From NCBI GenBank assembly GCA_963711505.1, contig CAVQEJ010000003.1:806001-870000 (forward strand): DNA of 64,000 nt, read 5' to 3'. Under the pieces are notes generated by a model that saw only the letters and a list, made by a program, of their open reading frames with translations, was not told the origin of the DNA and did not search any database. Position numbers and translations under genes: made by a program. Origin of the DNA: JAGWRA01 sp963711505. Lineage in GTDB: Bacteria; Acidobacteriota; Vicinamibacteria; Vicinamibacterales; CAVVIG01. This document shows, piece by piece, positions 1-8,245 of the stretch. Numbering within the stretch: position 1 is the first letter of the stretch; each line of letters starts with the position of its first letter.

Positions 1-1
1 C

Positions 2-821
2 GGGGCCGACGCGGGTCAGAACCCGCCGTTCGGCGCGACGGTCTTCTTCAACGTGCCCTCGAGCTACGACGGCAGCACGCCGGCGAGCCTGTCGTTCCTC
101 GACGCGAAGGGGCACGTGGTCCGGCGCTTCGCCCTGCATCCGAAGAAGGGGAGACGGTCAGGGCCAGGCGCACCAGGGCTCGGAGAACCCGGCCGACCAG
201 GCGAAGCAGGCCGCCGAGCGGCTCACGGCGATCGCGCCCGGCATGAACCGCTTCCAGTGGGACCTGCGCTATCCGGAGGCCACCGAGGTGAACGGCTTCT
301 ACCCGCCGGCGGCTGCCGGCGGCATGCCCGACGTCGTGGACGGGCCGGTCGTCGTGCCGGGCACCTATCGGGTGGAGCTCGAGTACGGCGGGCGGACGAT
401 GACGCAGTCCTTCAAGGTGATGCTCGATCCGCGGCTGAAGGCGACCCCGACGGCGCTCGAGGCCCGGCTCGCGCTGGGACTGAAGATCCACAAGGCGCTC
501 GACTCGCTCGACACGACGATCAACGAGGCGATCGCCGAGCGCGACCGTCTGCAGGCAAACGCCCAGGCCGGCCAGGCGCTGTCGGACCTCAATGCCGCGA
601 TCAACGGTCTGGTGCAGATGGACATCCACGCGAGCGAGGGAAGCCTGCTGCACGAGACGAAGCTGCGCAGCCACCTCGCCTATCTCGCGGGCGATATCGA
701 CCTGGCGTACACGGCGCCGACGGCCGCCCAGCAGGCGGTCTTCACCGAGCTGAGCCAGGAGGCGACGGCGGGCGAGCAGAAGCTGCGCGCCGCCATCGCG
801 GAGGCGAAGCCGATTCACTGA
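2..821 (+). CDS. C-terminal part of BNR/VPS10-type (sialidase-like) glycosyl hydrolase family protein, frameshifted
   Basis: The window opens inside this gene. The first frame reads a beta-rich tail containing GQNPPFGATVFF. A second frame carries the end of the protein, with GMNRFQWDLRYP at about 240-275 and then a helical C-terminal region. Both motifs are typical of the end of large secreted BNR-repeat/VPS10-domain proteins common in Acidobacteriota, often annotated as glycosyl hydrolases. The frame changes inside the G run at 148-151; rejoining there gives continuous sequence (HPKK followed by GDGQGQAHQ). The propeller domain lies upstream of the window, so substrate and function cannot be judged. 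It is followed by a strong terminator. Confidence 0.6.
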   Translation, partial: GPTRVRTRRSARRSSSTCPRATTAARRRACRSSTRRGTWSGASPCIRRRGDGQGQAHQGSENPADQAKQAAERLTAIAPGMNRFQWDLRYPEATEVNGFYPPAAAGGMPDVVDGPVVVPGTYRVELEYGGRTMTQSFKVMLDPRLKATPTALEARLALGLKIHKALDSLDTTINEAIAERDRLQANAQAGQALSDLNAAINGLVQMDIHASEGSLLHETKLRSHLAYLAGDIDLAYTAPTAAQQAVFTELSQEATAGEQKLRAAIAEAKPIH

Positions 822-856
822 GGCCGATCGATCGGGAACCGGTCACCGAGACAGAG

Positions 857-883
857 GGGGGCGGCGCGGGCCGCCCCCTTTTT
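857..883 (+). terminator. Rho-independent terminator
   Basis: A perfect 9-bp stem (GGGGGCGGC at 857-865, GCCGCCCCC at 870-878) with a 4-nt loop is followed by five Ts (879-883). It lies 36 bp after the stop of the BNR-type gene and before the end of the convergent methyltransferase gene, so it ends plus-strand transcription. Confidence 0.9.
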
Positions 884-907
884 CTTGTCGGAGGGGCCGT
901 GGCGCCG

Positions 908-2023
908 TCAGGCGCCGGTCTTCTCGAACAGGTAGTGGGAGACGATCCACTCGTCGCCGTCGCGGTAGCCGAACAGCTCGGCGCAGGCGAGGAAGAAGAG
1001 CCGCCACCGGACCCACCACCGGCGCGCGTCCGGTGCGCCGTAGGTCCGCGCGAAGAGCGGCAGCAGCCGGTCCCGCGCGGCGTCCATGTTCGCGAGCCAG
1101 GCGTTCGCGGTTCTCTCGTAGTGGGTGCCGGTGAGTGTCCAGTGTCCGGTGGACGCGAGATCGCGGTCGAAGTACCCGAGGAGGTCGTCGCTCGGCATCA
1201 GGCCGCCGGTGAAGAACCAGCGCGCCATCCAGTCGCTGGCATCGCGGACCTCGAACGGATAGGCGAGCCGGCGGTGCGCGAAGACGTGGACGAACAGCCG
1301 GCCGTCGCGCTCGAGCCAGCCGGCGATGCGGGCCAGCAGCCGCTCGTAATTGCGCATGTGCTCGAACATCTCCACCGACACCACGCGGTCGAAGCGTCGA
1401 TCGGTGGTGAAGTCGTTCATGTCGGCCGTCACGATCTCGAGGTTCGTCAGGCCGCGCGCCGCCGCGCGGGCCTCGATGAGGGCGCGCTGCGAGCGCGAGT
1501 TGGAGATGCTCACGAACCGGCTGGCGGGGAAGCGGGCGGCCATGTACAGCGAGAGCGATCCCCAGCCGCACCCGAGCTCGAGCACCCGCTGCCCGTCGGC
1601 CAGCCCGGCGCGCCGGCAGGTCAGATCGAGCATGGCCTCCTCGGCTTCGTCGAGTGTCGTGACGCCCTCCGGCCAGTACGCGGCGCTGTACTTGAGGTGA
1701 CGCCCGAGCACCGCCTCGAAGAAGGCCGCCGGCACCTCGTAGTGCTGGGCGTTCGCGGCGTCGGGATGGAGCGCGATGGGACTCCGCCGGAGCTCCTCGA
1801 CGAAGGCCAGCTTTCGCGCGAGGCTGGCGGCGGCGCCGCCCCGCCCCTCCTCCCGGAGACGCTGGCGGAGCAGCCGGCGGATGCCGGCCCGCAGCAGGTG
1901 ATCGGGCACGAGATCGCGCTCGACGATCGGTTCGTACCAGGCCCGTCGTTCCCCGGCGCCGGTCACGGCCGCGACCGACGCCCGATCGGCGGTGGCGATG
2001 TCGTTCACGACGGCCTCCCTCAC
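908..2023 (-). CDS. SAM-dependent methyltransferase, CFA-synthase / coclaurine N-methyltransferase-like
   Basis: 371 residues. The Rossmann SAM site is VLELGCGWGSLSLYMA, followed by SNSRSQ, MFEHMRNYE, FFTGGLMPSDDLL and a C-terminal ACAELFGYRDGDEW. This set of motifs fits the coclaurine N-methyltransferase-like branch of the cyclopropane synthase family better than classical Cfa. The classical HYDLGNDxF...YSCAYW region reads HYEVPAAFF...YSAAYW, so the first conserved Cys of Cfa is Ala. The GTG start at 2023 overlaps the upstream TGA (GTGA), implying translational coupling to the DUF1295 gene; a second GTG at 2008 is possible. Relatives in similar loci modify unsaturated membrane acyl chains (cyclopropane, methyl or furan fatty acids). 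The exact product here is inference. Confidence 0.85.
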   Translation of the reverse strand: MREAVVNDIATADRASVAAVTGAGERRAWYEPIVERDLVPDHLLRAGIRRLLRQRLREEGRGGAAASLARKLAFVEELRRSPIALHPDAANAQHYEVPAAFFEAVLGRHLKYSAAYWPEGVTTLDEAEEAMLDLTCRRAGLADGQRVLELGCGWGSLSLYMAARFPASRFVSISNSRSQRALIEARAAARGLTNLEIVTADMNDFTTDRRFDRVVSVEMFEHMRNYERLLARIAGWLERDGRLFVHVFAHRRLAYPFEVRDASDWMARWFFTGGLMPSDDLLGYFDRDLASTGHWTLTGTHYERTANAWLANMDAARDRLLPLFARTYGAPDARRWWVRWRLFFLACAELFGYRDGDEWIVSHYLFEKTGA

Positions 2024-2835
2024 GCGCGCCCTTCCGGCCGGCGCGGAAACCAGGGCACGAACGCACTCGTCGTCCGCTGGTAGTTGCGGTACTCGTCGCC
2101 GCGGCTTCGCAGCGCCTGGGCTTCGGTGGCCGGAATGCCGGTGACGCGCAGCAGGAAGTACAGCATGAGCGCCGGCGACAGCAGGCCGACGAGGCCGTGC
2201 GGCGAGCCGAGCGCGAACAGCGCGAAGCCCACCCAGACCGTCCATTCGAAGAAGTAGTTCGGGTGGCGCGACCAGCGCCAGAGCCCGACGCGGCAGGTCC
2301 GTCCCCGGTTGGCGGGGTCCGCCTTGAAGCGGTGCAGTTGGGTGTCGGCCGCGATCTCCCCGCTCATGCCGAGAGCCCAGACGAGCAGCCCCGCGCACTC
2401 GATCGCGTGCAGTCCCGGCGCGGCATTCAGGGCCGGCAGCAGGAACGGCGTGCTCAGGGCCACGCAGAGCACGGCCTGGCATTCGAAGAAGAGAAGGAAC
2501 TTCAGTGGTACGTGGGTGCGCCACGCGCGCCGCAGCTCCACGTAGCGACCCTCCTCGGGCTGCCCGATGACCCGCGTCACCAGCAGGTATCCCGACAGGC
2601 GAAGTCCCCAGACCCCGGCCATGACGGCGACGACGAGCGAGCGCAACGGATCGCCGTGGCCGCCCGCGGCGTAGACCCAGGCCAGGAGCACCAGTCCTCC
2701 GGCCCAGCCTGCATCGACGATGGCGGCGTTCCCGGTGCGGAGGTGGACGAGCCACAGCACGAACATGAGCGCCGCGACCGCTCCGGTGCCGACAGCGATC
2801 AGAACCATCGCGTCGTGGATCATGTGCGGCCTCAC
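2020..2835 (-). CDS. DUF1295 / steroid 5-alpha-reductase-like integral membrane protein
   Basis: 271 residues with about six hydrophobic segments. The C-terminal part has the family signature GLWRWSRHPNYFFEW and ends in RSRGDEYRNYQRTTSAFVPW, typical of DUF1295 (related to steroid 5-alpha reductases and isoprenylcysteine methyltransferases). DUF1295 genes commonly sit with cyclopropane synthase, DUF1365 and FAD oxidoreductase genes, and are thought to act on membrane lipids; the reaction is not known. The GTG at 2835 overlaps the stop of the MerR gene (GTGA). The ATG at 2823 is an alternative start. Its own stop overlaps the next start, so the three minus-strand genes form one coupled operon. 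Confidence 0.85.
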   Translation of the reverse strand: MRPHMIHDAMVLIAVGTGAVAALMFVLWLVHLRTGNAAIVDAGWAGGLVLLAWVYAAGGHGDPLRSLVVAVMAGVWGLRLSGYLLVTRVIGQPEEGRYVELRRAWRTHVPLKFLLFFECQAVLCVALSTPFLLPALNAAPGLHAIECAGLLVWALGMSGEIAADTQLHRFKADPANRGRTCRVGLWRWSRHPNYFFEWTVWVGFALFALGSPHGLVGLLSPALMLYFLLRVTGIPATEAQALRSRGDEYRNYQRTTSAFVPWFPRRPEGRA

Positions 2836-3755
2836 GCGCGGTTCTCGAACCTCAGGAATTCCGCCTCGAGTGCCTCAATGGTCTCGATCGGCACCGCCCG
2901 GGAGCCGGGGAAGCCTGCGACCGTCCGGGCGGCCTGCGGTCCCCCTATCCAGAGCGTCACCCCGGCCGGCAGCTGACCAGCCAGCCGGGCGGCGTCCGCG
3001 ATGGAGTCCGCGTTGTCGCTGGTCCGCGTCATCCCCAGCAGCACGGCGTCGGGACGGATCCGTTTCACCACGTGGAGGACTTCCGCGGCCGGCAGGTCGG
3101 CCCCCAGATAGGTGATGTCGATGCCGCGGCCGGTCGCCAGCAGCGCGGCCGCGAGGATCCCGAATTCGTGTCGCTCACCGGCTGGCGTCGCCAGCAGGAG
3201 CCGGAAGGTGTGAGAACGGACCGGCACCAGCCGGAGCAGCGTGCCCAGCAGGCTGCGCATCACCGCCGACAGCATGTGCTCGTGCGCGACATGGAGGCGG
3301 CCGTCGTGCCACGCATCTCCCACGTGGCGGAGCAGCGGCAGCACCACTTCGTGCACCAGGGTCGGCGCCGGCAGCAGGGCCGCCAGGCGCGACAGTTCCG
3401 ATTCGACCTCCGAGAACTCGAACCGCTCAACCGCCTGCAGGAGTGCTTCGCGCACCGCCGGTGCGAGCGCCTCCGCCGTCGCCGGTTCGAGCGGAGCTGC
3501 GCCCTTCCGCTTCCGTCCCAGCAGTGCCTCGAGATCGGCATCCGCGCGGTCGGCGACCTGGCCGATGGCGAAGCCGGAGTCGACGGCTTCACGCAGCAGC
3601 CGAAGGCGGGTGACGTGCGCTTCGGTGTACAGGCGGCCGCGCGGGCCCCGCTCCGGTTCCACCGCGCCATAGCGGCGTTCCCAGGCTCGAAGGGTGTCGA
3701 CCGACAGGCCCGCCAGTCGGGCGGCGGCGCGAATGGGGTAGCGGTTCGCTTCCAT
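2832..3755 (-). CDS. MerR-family regulator with B12-binding light-sensor domain (LitR/CarH type)
   Basis: 307 residues. Residues 5-75 are a MerR winged helix (RAAARLAGLSVDTLRAWERR). Residues 95-180 form a four-helix bundle with W149-H150 and E159-H160, matching the W-x9-EH motif of CarH photoreceptors. Residues 183-305 are a cobalamin-binding Rossmann domain with the ExHxxG motif (E194, H196, G199). H196 and H150 correspond to the two histidines that ligate cobalt in CarH in the dark and light states. Known relatives bind DNA as tetramers with adenosylcobalamin in the dark and release it on illumination. Light control here is inferred from these residues. The start lies just downstream of a candidate promoter in the shared divergent region. 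Confidence 0.93.
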   Translation of the reverse strand: MEANRYPIRAAARLAGLSVDTLRAWERRYGAVEPERGPRGRLYTEAHVTRLRLLREAVDSGFAIGQVADRADADLEALLGRKRKGAAPLEPATAEALAPAVREALLQAVERFEFSEVESELSRLAALLPAPTLVHEVVLPLLRHVGDAWHDGRLHVAHEHMLSAVMRSLLGTLLRLVPVRSHTFRLLLATPAGERHEFGILAAALLATGRGIDITYLGADLPAAEVLHVVKRIRPDAVLLGMTRTSDNADSIADAARLAGQLPAGVTLWIGGPQAARTVAGFPGSRAVPIETIEALEAEFLRFENRA

Positions 3756-3766
3756 CTTCTTTCCAC

Positions 3767-3795
3767 AGAGTAGTGCGTTGAGCCGAGTATGTCAA
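3767..3795 (-). promoter_or_regulatory. Candidate sigma70-type promoter of merR-DUF1295-methyltransferase operon
   Basis: On the minus strand a perfect TTGACA (3795-3790) is followed after 17 bp by TACTCT (3772-3767). The predicted transcription start is about 5 nt before the ATG at 3755, so the leader would be very short or absent. The -35 box is the outer arm of the palindrome described separately. Confidence 0.55.
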
Positions 3796-3822
3796 TCATT
3801 TGTCTATGACAAAGGCTTGACG
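3790..3822. promoter_or_regulatory. Nested palindromic operator between divergent lipid operons
   Basis: The inner arms are TTTGTC (3799-3804) and GACAAA (3808-3813), a perfect inverted repeat around TAT. The outer arms are TGTCAA (3790-3795) and TTGACG (3817-3822), five of six bases complementary. All four half-sites share one centre at 3806. The outer arms are at the same time the -35 boxes of the two divergent candidate promoters, so a dimer or tetramer bound here would block both. The natural ligand is the adjacent MerR-B12 protein (inference). Confidence 0.65.
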
Positions 3823-3846
3823 TAGTGCCAGCCGGGATGCTACAAG
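3817..3846 (+). promoter_or_regulatory. Candidate promoter of desaturase operon
   Basis: TTGACG (3817-3822), an 18-bp spacer, then TACAAG (3841-3846; four of six consensus bases). It lies about 40 bp before the desaturase start, which has the ribosome binding site GAGGGGAAG. The -35 box is the right outer arm of the palindrome centred at 3806. Confidence 0.5.
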
Positions 3847-3886
3847 CAGAAGAAGGCTCCAGCTATCGCAGAACCGAGGGGAAGAC

Positions 3887-4727
3887 ATGGGCTCCGCCGC
3901 GCAGGTTGTTGTTCGTCGTCCGTGGCGTTACCAGTTGGGGGCGATTCTGCCGTTCGTCCTGATCCATCTGGGGGCGCTGGCCGTCTTTTCGTGCCGTTCC
4001 GCTGGTCACTGGTCGGCTGGTTCGCCGCGAGCTATGCCGTGCGGGTGTTCGGCGTCACGGCTGGGCATCACCGGTATTTCAGTCACCGCTCGTACAGGCT
4101 GGGGCGCATCAGCCAGTTCGTGATGGCGTGTCTCGCCCAGACGGCGGCGCAGAAGGGGGTCCTGTGGTGGGCGGCGCATCACCGGGCGCACCACCGTCAC
4201 GCGGATGCCCCGGGGGACATCCACTCACCGTGGCTGAAGACGCTCTGGTGGGCGCACGTCGGCTGGGTGCTGTCGAACGACACGACACGTACGACCCGCG
4301 ACGGGTCGCCGACTTCGCGCGGTTTCCGGAGCTGCGCTGGCTCGATCGCCATCACTGGGTGCCGGCGGCGGTCTACGGGTCGGCCATCTGGCTGATTGGG
4401 GGCTGGGGCGCCTTCGTGTGGGGCTTCCTGCTCGCCACGGTAGCGGTCTATCACGCGACGTTCGCCGTGAACTCGGTCGCCCACGTGTTCGGCTGGCGCC
4501 GGTTCGAGACGCCCGACCAGAGCCGCAACAGTCTGCTGCTCGCGCTGGTGACCTTCGGCGAAGGGTGGCACAACAACCATCACTATTCGATGACGAGCTG
4601 CCGCCAGGGTCTCCGGTGGTGGGAGATCGACCTGACGTACTACGTGCTGCGGCTGCTGAACCTCGTGGGTATCGCGCGCGACCTGAAGGGGTTTCGCCGG
4701 CCGCAGGCGGGAAAGCGCGCGGCATGA
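3887..4727 (+). CDS. Membrane fatty-acid desaturase, two frameshifts
   Basis: Three frames together encode a full acyl-CoA/acyl-lipid delta-9-type desaturase of about 280 residues. The three histidine clusters that hold the di-iron centre are all present: GHHRYFSH, HHRAHHRHAD and WHNNHHYS. Hydrophobic segments flank them. Frames change near 3990 (T run) and near 4275, where a missing C turns NDHDTYDP into NDTTRT. The enzyme would use O2 and electrons to introduce a double bond, supplying the unsaturated chains that the two CFA-type methyltransferases need. The start ATG at 3887 follows GAGGGGAAG. The end overlaps the next gene by ATGA. Confidence 0.85.
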
Positions 4728-5974
4728 TGCGCGTGGCCGTCATCGGCGGCGGCATCTCCGGGCTCGCGGCGGCCTACTACCTGAGCCGGAAGCACCGCGT
4801 GTTCGTGCTCGAGGCGGAGTCGCGCCTCGGCGGTCACACGCACACGGTCCCGGTCGAGACCAGCCGGGGGCCGATGCCGATCGACACCGGCTTCATCGTC
4901 CACAACGAGCGGACGTACCCGCGTCTGGTCCAGCTGCTCCGGGAGCTGGGCGTGGCGACGCAGGCGTCGGACATGTCGTTCGCGGTGACCTGTCCCTCGA
5001 CCGGCTTCGAGTACCTCGAGCCGGGGGCTCCGCGGATTCTTCGCGCAGCGGCGCAACCTGGTGCGCGGGCGGTCGTGGGAGCTGCTGCGCGAAATCGTCC
5101 GGTTCAACCGGACGGCGCCTTCGGTGCTGGCGCGCGAGGACGCCGACCGCCTGACGCTGGGCGACTTCCTCGAGGCGCACCGGTTCGGCGGGGTCTTTCT
5201 CGACTACTACCTGCTGCCGATGGCGTCGGCGATCTGGTCGGCGACCTTCCCGGCGATCCGCGCGTTTCCCGCCCAGACGCTCGTGCGGTTCTTCGCCAAT
5301 CACGGGATGCTCGGTCTGAACACCCATCCGCAGTGGCGAACGATCACCGGCGGCAGCGCGACGTACCTCGGGCCGCTGACGGCGCCCTTCCAGGAGCGGA
5401 TCGTCACCGGGGCGCGTATCGAGACGGTGGCACGGGATGAAGCCGGGGTGACCGTGCGCTTCGTCGATCGGCCGGCGATGGCTTCGACCAGGTGGTGTTC
5501 GCCTGCAACGGCGATCGTGTGCTGAGGCTCCTCGAGGCACCGACCGACACCGAGCGCGAGGTGCTCGGCGCCTTCCGCACCAGCCGGAACGACGTCTGCC
5601 TGCACACCGACAGCCGCCTGCTGCCGCGGCGGCCCGCGGCGCGGGCCGCGTGGAACTACAACCTGGATCCATCGAACGGCCACGCAGCGACGGTCACCTA
5701 CCACATGAACCGTCTGCAGGCACTGCGGCTGCCGGAGGACTACTGCGTGACGTTGAACGGAACCGAGCGCGTCGATCCGGCGCGCGTGATCCGGTGCATG
5801 ACCTACCACCACCCGCTGTTCGACCACGCGGCCATCCGGGCGCAGGGGCGCTGGGGTGACATCAGCGGCCGGCATCGGACGCACTTCGCCGGGGCGCACT
5901 GGTTCTACGGCTTCCACGAGGACGGACTGAACTCGGCGCGCCGCGTGGCGCGGGCGCTCGGGGTGCGGCTGTGA
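4724..5974 (+). CDS. FAD-dependent amine oxidase-like oxidoreductase (COG2907 type), two frameshifts
   Basis: About 415 residues when the frames are joined. The N-terminus has the dinucleotide fold VAVIGGGISGLAAAYYL, followed by LEAESRLGGHTHTV and the TGFIVHNERTYP motif. The C-terminus ends with GAHWFYGFHEDGLNSARRVA, typical of the NAD/FAD-binding proteins found beside cyclopropane synthase and DUF1365 genes. Frame changes lie near 5030 and near 5483. Its place between the desaturase and the DUF1365/CFA genes suggests a redox step on an acyl chain, comparable to the methyl- and furan-fatty-acid loci of other bacteria; this is inference. Start ATG 4724 and stop overlap neighbours by ATGA and GTGA. 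Confidence 0.82.
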
Positions 5975-6771
5975 CGATGGCCAGCGGCGTCTACCGGGGC
6001 ACGCTGCGCCATCGCCGCTTCGAGCCGCGGGCGCATGCCTTCACGTACGAGCTCTTCATGGTGCTGCTCGACATCGATCGGATTCCCGACCTGATGCGCG
6101 TGTCGCCGCTCGCCGGCTGCAACCGGTTCGCCTGGGCGAGCTTCGACGACCGCGATCATCTCGGCGACCCGACGCAACCGCTCCGGGAGCGCCTGCGGGG
6201 CGACGCCGCCGCGCACGGCATCGTCCTGCCCGATGGCCCCATCTACCTGCTGACGCACCTGCGGTACCTCGGTTATGCGTTCAACCCCGTGTCGTTCTTC
6301 TATTGCGGAGACGGGCAGGGACACGTCGCGGCGATTCTGGCCGAGGTGAGCAATACCTTCGGCGACCGGCGTCACTACTGGCTGTGGGACGGGAACCGGC
6401 AGCCGTCCGGCGGCGGCCTGCGCTTCCGGGTGCCGAAGACGCTCCACGTGTCGCCGTTCATGGCGATGGGGCTCGATTACACCTTTGCCTTCACGCCGCC
6501 GGGCGATCGACTCGTCGCCCACATGAACACGCTGGACGGAGGACGGCCCTTCTTCGACGCGACGCTGCGGCTGACGCGGGAGCCGTGGAGTGGCCGCGCC
6601 CTTCATCGGGCGCTCGCGCGCCACCCGTGGATGACGGCCAAGGTGATCGGGGCGATCCACTGGGAGGCCCTCAGGCTCTATCTGAAGAAGGTTCCGGTAC
6701 ATCACCGGCCGGCGCCGCCGCCGCCGGACCCGTCGGCATCCCGGCTGAAGGGAGACTCCGCACATGCGTGA
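5971..6771 (+). CDS. DUF1365 family protein
   Basis: 266 residues, intact. The family motifs are YRGTLRHRRF near the N-terminus, LTHLRYLGYAFNPVSFFYC in the middle, VPKTLHVSPFM, and a C-terminal KVIGAIHWEALRLYLKKVP. DUF1365 is of unknown biochemical function and nearly always lies between an FAD oxidoreductase and a CFA-type methyltransferase, exactly as here. The start is GTG at 5971 (overlap GTGA with the oxidoreductase) or ATG at 5977. The stop overlaps the next ATG by 8 bp. Confidence 0.88.
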   Translation: MTMASGVYRGTLRHRRFEPRAHAFTYELFMVLLDIDRIPDLMRVSPLAGCNRFAWASFDDRDHLGDPTQPLRERLRGDAAAHGIVLPDGPIYLLTHLRYLGYAFNPVSFFYCGDGQGHVAAILAEVSNTFGDRRHYWLWDGNRQPSGGGLRFRVPKTLHVSPFMAMGLDYTFAFTPPGDRLVAHMNTLDGGRPFFDATLRLTREPWSGRALHRALARHPWMTAKVIGAIHWEALRLYLKKVPVHHRPAPPPPDPSASRLKGDSAHA

Positions 6772-8227
6772 CTGGACCACCCGTGCCGCGAAGCGGTATT
6801 TCCTGCAGGCGCTCGACGGATTGTCGGACGGCGGCCTCGAACTGGTCGGGCCCGACGGGATCCGGGCGTTCGGCGACCGGGATGCGCCGTTGCGCGCCGT
6901 GATCGAGGTGCACGACGAGCGGTTCTACCGGCGTGCGCTGATCGGTGGCGACACCGGCATGGGGGAATCGTGGATGGACGGGGACTGGAGCTCGCCGGAT
7001 CTCATCTCGGCCGTGCGGCTGGCGCTGCGGAATGCCGCCCGGCTGGAGGCCGGTCACCGCTGGACGTCGGCCGCCCGGCGCCTGCTGGACCTGGCGGCCC
7101 AGCGGCAGCGAGCCAATACGCCGGCCGGCAGCCGGAGGAACATCCACGCGCACTACGATCTGGGCAACGACTTCTTCTCGCTGTTCCTCGATCGTCGACT
7201 CGTCTACTCGTGCGCCTACTATGCGCATGCGGATGAGTCGCTCGAGGAGGCGCAACTCGGCAAGCTCGATCGCATCTGCCGGAAGCTCGACCTGCGGGCC
7301 GGCCAGCGCGTGCTGGAGATCGGCACCGGCTGGGGGGCGTTCGCGATCCACGCGGCCCGCGAGTACGGGTGCCACGTGACCACGACCACCATCAGCCGCG
7401 AGCAGTTCGACTACGTCAGGGCGCGGCTGGGCGAGATGCCGGACGTGGCCCGACGGGTCACGCTGCTGAACGCGGACTACCGCACCCTGCAGGGCGCGTT
7501 CGATCGACTCGTCAGCATCGAGATGTTCGAGGCCGTCGGCTTCGCCAACTACGATCGGTTCTTCGGCCTCTGCGATCGACTGCTGGGCTCCGAGGGGGCG
7601 ATGCTGCTGCAGACGATCACGATGACCGACCAGCGCTTCCCGATCTACCGGCGCTCGGCCGACTGGACGCAGAAGTACATCTTCCCCGGAGGCCAGCTCG
7701 CGTCGATGTCCGGCGTGCTGGCGTCGCTGCAGCGGGTGACGGGACTGAGGCTCCACCATGCCGAGGACATCGGCGCCCACTACGCGCGGACGCTGGAGAT
7801 CTGGCGCGACCGGTTCCTGGGCGCCCTGCCGGCCGTGCGCGCCCGCGGGTTCGACGAGCGCTTCATCCGGATGTGGGACTTCTACCTGGCGTCCTGCGCG
7901 GCCGCGTTCCGGGAACGCTACATCGGCGACGTCCAGCTGCTGCTGGTGCGCAACGGGTGCCGCCGGCCATTGATGAACGAGCCGTGGCCGGGGGAGGGTG
8001 ACGGAGTCGGACGGGACGCGGCGGAGGTCGCGCCCCGGGACGAACGCGACCGCATTCGGCGGCCGTCAGCTGACGCTCGACACGCGCAGGCGGCCGCCGG
8101 GCGGGCCGTGGATTTTTCGACGGGTCGCGCGCAACCGTCCTTTCCAGGGTTCGTGCCCGCCGTCTTTCAGACGAAATTCCGTCTGTTCAGAGGGTTTCGT
8201 GGCTGGAACTCCTTTTGCAACGTTTGA
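6764..8227 (+). CDS. Cyclopropane-fatty-acyl-phospholipid synthase family protein
   Basis: The core is about 410 residues. HYDLGNDFF...YSCAYY is intact, so the first conserved Cys is present. The SAM site is VLEIGTGWGAFAIHAA, followed by SIEMFEAVGFANYD and a second conserved Cys in YLASCAAAFRE. The E. coli Cfa catalytic-site histidines in MFEHVG and LLHTIG are Ala and Gln here (MFEAVG, LLQTIT). The enzyme transfers a methylene or methyl from SAM to an unsaturated phospholipid acyl chain. After about residue 405 the frame continues for some 80 low-complexity residues without family similarity. A lost stop or indel near 7985 is likely, so the true end is probably close to 8000. Confidence 0.85.
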   Translation: MRDWTTRAAKRYFLQALDGLSDGGLELVGPDGIRAFGDRDAPLRAVIEVHDERFYRRALIGGDTGMGESWMDGDWSSPDLISAVRLALRNAARLEAGHRWTSAARRLLDLAAQRQRANTPAGSRRNIHAHYDLGNDFFSLFLDRRLVYSCAYYAHADESLEEAQLGKLDRICRKLDLRAGQRVLEIGTGWGAFAIHAAREYGCHVTTTTISREQFDYVRARLGEMPDVARRVTLLNADYRTLQGAFDRLVSIEMFEAVGFANYDRFFGLCDRLLGSEGAMLLQTITMTDQRFPIYRRSADWTQKYIFPGGQLASMSGVLASLQRVTGLRLHHAEDIGAHYARTLEIWRDRFLGALPAVRARGFDERFIRMWDFYLASCAAAFRERYIGDVQLLLVRNGCRRPLMNEPWPGEGDGVGRDAAEVAPRDERDRIRRPSADARHAQAAAGRAVDFSTGRAQPSFPGFVPAVFQTKFRLFRGFRGWNSFCNV

Positions 8228-8245
8228 CGTACGAGGAGGTTCGTC

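Noticed and set aside
53..2083. 676-codon plus-strand frame across the methyltransferase gene
   Set aside because: Only the first 30 codons match real protein (BNR-type tail); the rest is antisense to the CFA-like methyltransferase and crosses a strong terminator.
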